A stretch of DNA of 64,000 nt, taken from Roridomyces roridus (lineage: Eukaryota; Basidiomycota; Agaricomycetes; Agaricales; Mycenaceae). Below, piece by piece: positions 55,851 through 64,000 of the stretch. The notes beneath the pieces were generated by a model. The model was not told the origin of the DNA. It saw only the letters and a program-made list of their open reading frames with translations, and did no database searches. Positions within the stretch are counted from its first letter, which is position 1; each line of letters begins with the position of its first letter. The DNA is taken from contig JARKIF010000010.1 in assembly GCA_029378245.1 (NCBI GenBank), positions 2,046,001-2,110,000 of the forward strand. Reading direction: 5' to 3'. A program made the position numbers and the translations under genes.

Positions 55851-56636
55851 GAAGGAGCGAACTTTGCCGAAGGCGGCTGTTTGTTATCCGGCTTGTAAGT
55901 CAGGGATCATCGAGCGAGGATGAGGAAAACGTACACGCAGAGTATCCACTCGAGCTCAGCCTCAAGCCAGCCCAGTGTGTATCAAGTATTCGTTTGAATC
56001 GGTAGGCAAGCCTATGAACGAGCATCGACGCATGTGCATGTCTCTGGCGGACATCCCTGGTAGAGAGTAAGAGATCTTGTTATCAGTGAGAGAGGGCACG
56101 TACGAAGGCAGCAGTCCTCGTCTCCAACTTTCCATTTGAATCCGAGGGAACGGCAAGCTGCGCTGGAGGTTGGTCCCTGGAGCAGCCTCGAGGGTCGTAA
56201 TCAAGCGGTCACGATAAAGGGGACTCCCGTGTGAAATACCTCCTTTGTACAAGGTACCTTGAGGCACGAATCTTGTGCTGATGCGCCGCCACTCGCACAC
56301 TCGCTGCAGATTCCCGTTATACGTCGGAAGGAAGCGATGAAGGTTCACGGGAGCAAAGAGAAGCACAGAAGCTGAGATTGCGACAATAGCACATCTCAAG
56401 CCGCCGGGGAAGCCTATGAGGGCAGTAGAGGGGCGTCCAGCCTGCGAACGAGATTCGGATGGAACAGACTCCCGATGAAGTTGTAATCACGCCAGATGCC
56501 AGATCATGATTTGGACGTAAGTGTTGATCCGCATAAGCGTCAGTTGAGGTCGTTATCCTTACAACGAGATGCCAAGTAAGTAAAGTTCGTTCTATTGCCA
56601 AAAAACACTGTTGGCCGTCAAAAGTCCAAAGAGATG
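55851..56636. repeat. Duplicated upstream segment of array member B
   Basis: About 56130-56590 is similar to 60360-60915 upstream of member D (shared: GTAAGAGATCTTGT, CCAGATCATGATTTGGA type strings, CGTCAGTTGAGG). It shows that gene plus upstream DNA was duplicated as one unit. No coding content supported. Confidence 0.55.
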
Positions 56637-57495
56637 TCACCGCGGAGTATAATTCGGCGGCAAATCATCGCCAGTTTCAACCCTGGCCGTCAACGCTGAC
56701 TCCACCAGCGCAAGCCGTTCCAACACGGCGCGTAGTTGCGTCTCCGTGGCCGGGGCTGATCGTCGAGTGCTACCACTCGAAGAAGACGAGGTAGGCCCCG
56801 AGGGACCGGACACGAGCGATGAAGTGGACGCGTTGGCTTTTTCCAACATCGCGGCTTGTACGGCTATCACCGCTGGCGGCGCGGGCCGATCAGCCGTGAG
56901 CGTCGTTGATGATCGTATATCGCCAACTTGGTCGGTTGGGAATGGGGCTGTGGGACGCGCGATGATGCGCTCGATGCGGAGACGGAAGCGCCGGCGAGTC
57001 CACCACAACATTAGTGCGACGAGTAAGAGGGCTGAGATGCCACCGACAATTCCACCGACGATGAGGGAAGGAGATCTGTGTGTGACGAAGCTGTCATTCG
57101 TGGCAGAGGTGGTGGGCGCGGCCGGTAATGTCGCCAAGAAAGAGGTTGATGTGCTGGACGATGAGAGTGTAGTCGACTGAAGGATAGTTTTTGTTGATAT
57201 GTTGGACGATGAGGGTGAGACTGAGTCAGTAGCAGAAGACGTGCTTTCGAAAGTTGATTGGGGTGGGGGGGGTGGTCTGTGGTAGAGCCGCAAGTGGCTC
57301 CGATCCCTCGGAATTGGACTTACTGCCATTGCTCGGGGCACCATTGCCTTTGCTCGGGGAGCCACTGCCATTGCTCAAGCCGTCATTGCTCGAGCCGTTC
57401 CCTATCACTCTCCTGGACTTGGTATGTCCGGATCCGTTCCCGGGACTCCGATTCTCCCAGACGCCATCACAGTTATTGCCGCAGATATCATTCAC
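56637..57495 (-). pseudogene. Receptor-like membrane protein, array member C, different outer part
   Basis: The inner half matches the array: SLIVGGIVGGISALLLVALM, WWTRRRFRLRIER, VGDIRSSTTLTADRPAPPAV, QAAMLEKANAS, QLRAVLERLALVESALTARV and a final DDLPPNYTPR. The outer part is unlike the others: ACNVNDICGNNCDGVWENRS, then repeated Gly/Ser/Asn units (GNGSSNDGLSNGSGSPSKGN). The two halves are in different frames, joined across a run of eight C (plus strand G) near 57268. A one-base change in that run would unite them, so it may be a sequencing artefact. An upstream exon with a signal peptide was not found. Confidence 0.6.
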
Positions 57496-58678
57496 GTTGC
57501 AGGCTAAAAGCCAGAGAATGAGCTACGCGCCATCACAGTAGAAAATGAAAACGGACTCCGCAAGTATGGTCTCAGTTTCACACAAGCTGGATCGCGCTTC
57601 CCTTCGGAAGAGACGTAACCGTGCTCCGTCAACGCCAATGGATGGTGGATTACGCCTGAATCCACAGAAGAGGCTCTGAAGAGATTGAGAGTAAGAGCCT
57701 CGTTGGATGCGAGAAGGAGTCCACGTACGGTTTCCTCGATGGCTTTCCAGCGCACATCCGAGTGTCAGACATCCAAACTGGCGGGGGCATGCTGCGCTGC
57801 AGCAGCCTCGAGGGTCGTACGTAGTCAAGCGGTAACAGAAGGAGGAGAGTGAGACTCGCGTGGGAGGCGTCCAGGTCCTCAGCGCACGAACGGCAATCCA
57901 TCTTGTTCTGATGCGCCACTGCTGCATTCCCTTTTCGTATCCATGCATTGCCAGATATCCGATGGAGGCAATGTAGATTCTCAACAACAGAGATGCTGGA
58001 CCGGCGATCGCTGTTGTTGGCAGAAGCAGTGATATCTAGCATGACAGCTGACCGTCGCCGTAGAGCGAGGGTAGCAGAGGATCGTTGGAACAAAGTGACT
58101 GAATGATCGTCCGGAGAGAATAGCCAGGATTCAAGCGGGAGCCTGAGGATTGAGATGGATGACTGGGAGTCTGAGATTGGTCTGAGATGGGCGGTGAGAG
58201 CAAGATCTGTATCGTGTTTGGCGTTGATGAGCATGCTGCATGATGTCGTTCCCAAAGCGTTCCGCGTGTGATCCGACAGATGGGATGCTTCTGGCAGTGG
58301 TACACAAGTGGTAGACTATTTCTTTATGTAGACCGCTTTTTCTGTGGAAACCAAGTGGAAACACAGTACTAAGCATTCCATCTCCTGCACTCCGAGTCCT
58401 CCAGGATCCAACATCGAAATGAAGAGTTAAGTATGTGAAGCAACATCTGTAACTATCTTGTTGGGAAAGTTGATGTTGTTCCGATGCGTCGTGTGTGATC
58501 CAGATACATGGGATGCCTTTGGTCGCCCATTCCTTCAGGTAGAGCACTACATATACATACAGCCGTTTTCACACAAATTCAGGATTCCAACATCATGATA
58601 TGAAAGTTATGTCAAGCATCGCCCGAACCCCGATATCCCACCCATCTCATCCGACCCTCGTCTGACACTCCCAACCAA
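57496..58678. repeat. Duplicated intergenic segment between members C and D
   Basis: About 57560-58040 resembles 62330-62800, downstream of member E (shared strings: CATCTTGTTCTGATGCGCCA, CAACAACA, GGAGGC). The corresponding minus-strand frames share WIRK...AVAHQNKM and EDLDASH, but overall conservation is no better in the reading frame than outside, so I do not call a gene. Confidence 0.5.
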
Positions 58679-59696
58679 TTAACCAGGGCTGTAATCTGGC
58701 GGTAGATCTTCAGCCCTCGCAGTCAACGCTGCCTCCACCAACGCAAGCCGCGCGACCACGGCTTGGAGCGGCGCCCCCGTGGCAGAATTGGAGCCTGATC
58801 TGCCCACAGGGGATGCACCGGCAGGGACCCGGACAGCAGATACCGAGGCGTTGGCTTTTTCCAACATCGCAGCCTGCGTCTCGATGACCGCTGGCGGCGC
58901 AGGCCGGTCGAGCGCCAGAGTTGAGTCGGTGCGTAACTCGCCGACTTGTTCGGCATCCAGCGGTGGAATCGGGGATGGCGACGGGTTGAACAGAAGACCC
59001 TCTCGGATACGGAGGCGAATCTTGGACCGCCTTCGGATGCACCACCAGATGAGGACAAGAACGATCAAGCCGCCGAGGACACCGCCTACGACTGGCCCGA
59101 TGGGAGATTTTGTTTTGTTCGGCGCCGGCAAAGTGTCGCTAGTTGAACCGGGGTGCCCAAGTGCAGAGGTTGACGGCGAAGGTGTTAGTGAGGCGGGAAG
59201 TGACGAACTCCCTGGCGAGAACGTGGATGACCCGGGGGCTGTCCCCTCGGAGCTGCTGACCGTTATACAAGAATCGCCCAGTCCCGCTGCAACCTTGAAG
59301 GTATAAGTTTCATTTGGGTACCCGGTGGCGTCTTTGATGTAGAACGACAGCGCTTCACCGGCAACGGCGTTGACAGTCCATTGCTGTGAATGTCCCATCA
59401 CACCGTCGAATTCAGCTATCGCGGGCGGAGGTAGCGGGACACCAGGTTGAAATAGGACCTGAATCTGATATGGAGCGTCTCCGCCAGTCCATGTTATGTT
59501 GAACGGCTCGCACTCCACCGCGGGATTGCCAGCCGTCGGTGGGTTGATCGCAACGTGCCCGGTGACTAGAGTAGCGGTGAAGAGGATGGCAAGGAAGAGG
59601 GAATGAAGTTGGCTGAAAGCGCCTGTTCGTGATCCAAATTTTCTGAGTTACTCATCATTGAGGGATGTATGGGAGAACGTACATTGGGAGTAGCAT
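58679..59696 (-). CDS. Receptor-like type I membrane protein, array member D (intact)
   Basis: ATG 59696, intron 59643-59682 (40 bases, GTACGT...CAG), stop 58679-58681; about 325 residues, no break. Signal peptide within LHSLFLAILFTATLVTGHVA. Outer domain NPAVECEPFNITWTGGDAPY...QQWTVNAVAGEALSFYIKDA...YTFKVAAGLGDSC, probably one beta-sandwich closed by the two cysteines. Ser/Thr/Pro linker, membrane segment PVVGGVLGGLIVLVLIWWC, basic stop (RRRSKIRLRIR). Cytoplasmic tail: VGELRTDSTLALDRPAPPAV, TQAAMLEKANAS, LQAVVARLALVEAALTA and LPPDYSPG. The last residues hold a PPxY motif. Function unknown; by design a cell-surface sensor or adaptor. A hAT-type MITE lies 23 bases before the start codon. Confidence 0.8.
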
Positions 59697-59719
59697 CGTC
59701 TCAGCCTCAAGCCAGTGGG

Positions 59720-60246
59720 TAGTGATCGTCACGGGTCTCCCGCGGGTATTCGCGCGATGACCCGTACCCGTACCCGCCAAAACCCGTACCCGCGATGACG
59801 GGTACGGGTCTGGCGGCGGGTTGGCGGGTCACCCGTGACCCGTGGTACCCGCGGCAGATTTTGGAGCTGTCAATGAGTTTAGAGGCCAAAACCATGGAAC
59901 CATGCGCCAGGCTATGCTTACAAGATGAGTGGAAACCTCTGGAAAGGAAGATAAGGCGAACTCATCAACTGTTGGCTTTGATCAACTGCTTCTGATCTAC
60001 TTCTGACCAAGCGGCAGGGTGCCGGAGACTCACCGGCAGCCCAACTATTGTCAATTTCACTTGTTCAGACATCCACCGTCCTCAAAGCGCACGCCGAGTG
60101 CGTCCGCGGCGGTATTTGGGTTGTTCCCACGGGTTGCGGCGGGTACCCGCGGGTCTGCAGAAAATTTGGCAGCCGACCCGGACCCGTACCCGCAGGTACC
60201 CGTACCCGTGACCCGCGGCGGGTCGCCCAACCCGTGACGAACACTA
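59720..60246. mobile_element. hAT-type MITE upstream of member D
   Basis: 527 bp, flanked by an 8-bp direct repeat CCAGTGGG (59712-59719 and 60247-60254). Terminal inverted repeats: TAGTGATCGTCACGGGT at the left and its near-perfect reverse complement ACCCGTGACGAACACTA at the right (one mismatch). An 8-bp duplication and TAGNG ends fit the hAT superfamily. Subterminal regions are packed with ACCCGTACCCGT/CGGGTACGGGT repeats in both orientations. No transposase. The related upstream DNA of member B lacks it, in agreement with an insertion. Confidence 0.92.
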
Positions 60247-60254
60247 CCAGTGGG

Positions 60255-60917
60255 AGGGTAGGAAGACCTATGGGCGGACGCCGACACATGTGCATCCTGT
60301 GCATGTCTTCTCTGGCTGAGGCCCAACCCGTCAGGAAAGTCGCTGGTAGAGCGTAAGAGATCTTGTCACTCAAAGAAGGCCGGCGCACGAAAGCTGCGGT
60401 CCTCGTCTCCAACTTGCCCCGGCATGCATATAAATCCAAGATTCAGTCATCCAACGGTAGCCAGTCAAGGGGTAGGAATAGAGGGAAATTATCGTGAGAG
60501 TCCTCCTGCCCAAGTCCAAGGTCTTAAGCAAGGAGAAAGACAAGGTACGAACAACCTTCTATCTTGTTCTTCGGATGCGCCACTGGTCGAATCCCTTATC
60601 GTGTCCATGCGCTGCCAGGGATCCGACGGAGCCAATGAGGTTCTCGGAATCACAGATGAAACACAGAAGCCCAGATTACTCGGCGGATAGCTACCTGTCG
60701 GTGGAAGCCTAAGTATGGGCCAATGCTGCGGCAGTGCCGGCACGCCGTCCAATTGGAATCCTGTGAGAGCAGTAGAGGCGCGTCAGCCTGCGGGGAACGA
60801 GATGGGACGGACTCTCGAAGTTGCAGTGTACCAGATGTCAGATCATGATTTGGAGGCAGGTGCTGGTCCTAGGCGTCAGTTGAGGCTGTTATCCTCGAGA
60901 TGGCAAATACGTAAGAA
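60255..60917. repeat. Duplicated upstream segment of member D
   Basis: Continues the region interrupted by the hAT MITE and matches 56000-56590 upstream of member B. Ends at the GAA duplication (60915-60917) of the CACTA-type element. Confidence 0.55.
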
Positions 60918-62192
60918 CACTGTGGTTGTCAAACCCCCTGGAATTCAGGTACTCGCATCCTGACTTTCAGCATTCAGTCTCTTTTGACCTGAAATTGGTT
61001 TCAGGTACTTGGGATTTCAGGGAGTTTTTTCAGGTATCTCTCGGGGCTGAGTTGGACATTGTGAAAGTCAGCATTTTTCAACGTGAATTGTACAGGGAAA
61101 TTTTTGAGAGATTGTACTTATGCAAAGTCATTTATTCTTTCCCACCCCTACTTAATGAAGGTACGGTTGAAGATGGTAATCCATATGTAGTGCTCAGCAG
61201 TGAGTCGACAATGACCGGTTGGTTGGTGGAGTCCTCTGCACGTGCCGCCGATGCCGGTTCCGAATTGAATTGTGGAGCTGGTGACGTCAGGCTTGCTCAT
61301 CCTCTCACTCTCCACCCCCCACCACCATCCACCATCTCCTCCGTCCCGCCTCGCTTTCTCCCCATCCTGCCAACCCGGCCAACCTTACTCTCTCTGGTGT
61401 TGTACATCTTCTCTCGCTCTTGGGTACCCAACCTGGCTCGGGCTGTGCGTTCTCATACGCTCCACTCACTCCATCGCTTAGCGCTCCACAGCCAATATAA
61501 AGCTTCCTTGGGATGCTCGACGCCCCCAAACTTCCCCCATTCCCTCACCCTAGTTATGTGCTGCCCGCTTGACCCCTCGACGAGACTTATTAGGTGCGTT
61601 CTCGGACGCATCTTGACTGCCCAACACTCACCTTGGACCGTATAGCCTGCATACGGACCAGTCCTCCCATGCCAGTCCCATTTTCCGGCTACACCAGATG
61701 ACTCGCTACCAGCTCGGCTGTGAATAGTCTTTGGGTGTGTCACGCGCCGTATCATTCATTCATCTCACTGACTTCTTTTGGCAGTCCTGTCCAATCAGTG
61801 GATGCTGTTTGTCGTGGTGAGTTGTCCACTCCCCGCGCGGACTGACCTCCTTGCTAGAAGCACGGGTTGATGACCGACGAGGAACTGAACGGTGCCCAGT
61901 AGTAGACAGCCATGTATTTCCATATCAATCATACAGAATTTCACTACCTTTTTGTGTGTTATTCCCCCCTGCCCAATACCTGAAGATGTGGCGTATTCAG
62001 CTTGATATTGACCGGAAGTCAGGTCAAAACACCCTGAATCCGACCCCTGGAATGTTTCCTTTAATACCTGAAAACCGGCACCCTGAAATTTGAAATGTTC
62101 TACTGGAATCCAGGTAGTTATCTACCTGAAATCCAGGTCTCCAGCATACTGAAATCACTACCTGGAATCCAGGTTGTTGGCGGACCACAGTG
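60918..62192. mobile_element. CACTA-type non-autonomous element
   Basis: 1275 bp with ends CACTGTGGT and ACCACAGTG, flanked by a 3-bp direct repeat GAA (60915-60917 and 62193-62195). CACTG ends plus a 3-bp duplication are the signature of the CACTA/En-Spm (CMC) superfamily. Both subterminal regions carry many copies of a short palindrome, CCTGGAATCCAGG or variants (near 60939, 62102, 62127 and 62161) and CCTGAAAT half-sites, like transposase-binding arrays of that group. The interior has one 240-codon open frame on the plus strand with low-complexity content and no transposase features. Confidence 0.85.
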
Positions 62193-63092
62193 GAAGCCTC
62201 GCGTCTCTCTCGTTCCACGAGTCATAATGTCTGGGGCGGAACTCTCCGCATCCAGCGCAGAGAAAAGACACAATTGTAGCAGCTGTTCAGTCGCTGGAAT
62301 GTTAGTTATAATCCAAGTGCTGAGATCGATCGAGGAACGCACACCGCGAATATCGTCTCCGTTTCAGATAGGCTGCATCGTGCATTCCTTCGGACGGGAT
62401 GGGGCCGTGGTCCGTCGCCACTAACGGATGCTGAATGACTCCACGTGATTCTGCACCAACGGTGAAGATCGAGAGTAAAAGCCTTGTTGAACGCAGGAAG
62501 GAGGAGTGCGCCTACAGTCTCCGGCTTAGTGGATCTCGAGCGCGGATGGGAGGGTCCGAGGTCAGCCTCTAGGTTTGAAGTCAGCCAGTAACGGAAAGAG
62601 TAGAGTGAGAGACTCGTGTGAGAGGCATCCAGGTCCTCAGTGAGCACCACGAACGAAAAACCCATCTTGTTCTGATGCGCCACTGCTCGATTCCCTTTTT
62701 GTTTTCGTATCCATGCGGTGCCAGAATCCGATGGAGGCGATGTGACTGTGTTCTCAACAACAAAGATGGTGGACCGCTGTTGCCAAAAAGCAGTCATATT
62801 TAGCCCAATTGACTGTTTGGTCGGGACTATCGGGTCCGCGTTCGCATGCCGTCGCGCGAGGGTAGCGGTGGCCAAAGTTCTCTGGAGAGGATATCCAGGA
62901 TTTGGAGGTGAATCTCCTGAGGGAATGAGCTGGAAGATTGAGAATCTGCAGGTCGAAACAAGCCACGTAGTAAGAATTCCATTTTCTGCAAAAATCCAAC
63001 ATCAATATGAAATGTTATTGTGAAGCATCGTCATAATCCCGATATCCCCCCATGACCCTCTGCTCACAACTCCAACCCATCGCTTACCATAT
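62193..63092. repeat. Duplicated intergenic segment after member E
   Basis: Similar to 57560-58678; includes the conserved 3' flank shared by members B, D and E. No gene called. Confidence 0.5.
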
Positions 63093-64000
63093 TCAACCGG
63101 GGCTGTAGTTTGGCGGCAAATCTTCGTCCCTGGTAGTCAATGCTGCCTCCACCAGGGCAAGCCGTGCGACCACGGCTTGGAGCTGCATCTCCATGGCAGG
63201 ATTTGAGCTGCCCACAGAAGATATACCGGCAGGTAGCCGGAGAGCGGATATCGAAGCGTTTGCTTTTTCCAACATCGTGACCTGCGACTCGATGACCGCT
63301 GGTGGTGCGGCCCGGTCGAGCGCAAGCGTCGAATCGGAGCGTATCTCGCCGACGTGTTCGACATCCAGGGGCGGAATTGGGTATGATGCAGGTGCTAGGA
63401 GAAGATGCTCTCGCATACGGAAGCGGAATCGGAACCGCCTGCGCAGACAGCACCAGGCGAGGAGCAGAGCGACCACGCTGCCGAGTACGCCGCCTAGGAT
63501 TGGTCCGACGGCAGATTTCGGTTTGCGCGCGACCGGGGAAGGGCTGGGACTGGAGGTAGAGCCCGGAGAGGTGAGTGATGACACTGACGAGCTCGAAGGG
63601 AAGGAAGGGGCTTTGCGAAAATGAAAGTGAAGAACTCGACAGCAAGGGCATGAGCGAGCTCGGAGCGGTGAGCGAGTGACTCGACGCCAGAGTGAGTGAG
63701 ACTGCCTTGGAGATGGTCGATGTCTGGCTAGCACTGTCATGGACCGTCGGGCAAGAGCCAGAACCAGACGCCACGGTGAAGGTATCAGATCTGTTTACGT
63801 GACCGTTGGCGTCACTGATGGCGATTCCCACTGAATCCCCCGCAGTAACGTTAACAAACCACACCTGAGATGATCCAGTGACATTGGTAAATAGAGCAAC
63901 AGTATCGATGAATGGCTGAAGAAGGTCGACAAGAATAGAGAATGGTGGTGACCCACCCGTCTATGTGATGTCAAAGGGATGGCACTCGATGGCAGGGTTG
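63093..64000 (-). pseudogene. Receptor-like type I membrane protein, array member E, truncated by window
   Basis: Reads from the window edge (NPAIECHPFDIT) to a stop at 63093. A TAG at 63961-63963 replaces the Trp codon of the ITWTGG motif seen in member D. The outer domain continues (QVWFVNVTAGDSVGIAISDA, FTVASGSGSC). One base is lost near 63615, after SSSLSFSQ, and the frame changes to SSVSSLTSPGSTSS. The rest is intact: VGPILGGVLGSVVALLLAWC, RRRFRFRFRMR, VGEIRSDSTLALDR, PAVIESQVTMLEKANAS, LQAVVARLALVEAALTTRDE and LPPNYSPG. With a nonsense codon and a frameshift it is a pseudogene. Closest relatives are B and D. Confidence 0.75.

Noticed and set aside
57650..58255. 200-codon minus-strand frame resembling one at 62306-62875
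   Set aside because: Similarity follows the DNA duplication; one frame is shifted by indels relative to the other and no start, signal or domain is convincing.
60926..61645. 240-codon open frame inside the CACTA-type element
   Set aside because: Low-complexity Pro/Ser/Leu content, no transposase or other domain, start lies in subterminal repeats.
1..64000. CRISPR arrays, bacterial operons, ribosomal RNA genes
   Set aside because: No regularly spaced direct repeats, no Shine-Dalgarno-led gene runs and no rRNA-like sequence; the introns show eukaryotic nuclear DNA.

Overview
The window looks like nuclear DNA of a mushroom-forming basidiomycete (Agaricomycetes). The genes are dense, sit on both strands and carry many spliceosomal introns of 45-65 bases with GTRNGT donors and YAG acceptors. 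The gene families are typical of agarics: F-box/leucine-rich proteins, TPR-CHAT proteins, small Zn2Cys6 factors, spherulin-like cupins, a serine-rich cupredoxin, a sedolisin, a sesquiterpene synthase remnant and CFEM proteins. I cannot name genus or species. Gene calls below come from splicing by eye.

Layout. 1-3.3 kb: end of an F-box-like gene, a small Zn2Cys6 factor, then a solo LTR with a palindromic DNA element nested in it. 3.9-13.1 kb: a broken DUF6924-like gene, a complete E(z)/EZH2-type histone H3K27 methyltransferase gene (11 introns), a small unknown gene, and a TPR-CHAT gene split by a second copy of the same solo LTR and by three frameshifts. 14-20.9 kb: cupredoxin-type GPI protein, two small membrane proteins, a second Zn2Cys6 factor, a secreted SRPBCC protein and a small basic protein. 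22.8-33.2 kb: DUF5648-like secreted protein, two spherulin/germin-like cupins 7 kb apart and an unrecognised 335-residue gene, separated by repeat-rich DNA with an inverted repeat pair. 33.8-41.7 kb: intact 14-TM-type MFS transporter, sedolisin protease with one frameshift, a disordered protein. 42-48.2 kb: dispersed B-box-bearing repeats, a terpene synthase fragment, an F-box protein, a second broken DUF6924-like copy and a C2H2 factor. 49.5-64 kb: a CFEM membrane protein, a decayed phosphoesterase, and a tandem array of at least five type I membrane proteins interrupted by a hAT-type MITE and a CACTA-type element.

The most interesting theme is the right-hand array. Five paralogues and the neighbouring CFEM protein have different outer parts but share one membrane anchor plus cytoplasmic tail, ending in a short coiled segment and a C-terminal PPxY motif (the class bound by WW domains of NEDD4/Rsp5 ubiquitin ligases). 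Only one copy (58679-59696) looks fully intact, and a hAT MITE sits 23 bases before its start codon. The second theme is the transposon record: four insertions have exact boundaries and target-site duplications readable from the sequence, and two insertions can be checked against an uninterrupted relative inside the same window. Single-base frameshifts are frequent at 9-13 kb and 39-64 kb but absent from the genes I spliced between 14 and 36 kb; real decay and assembly error both remain possible.
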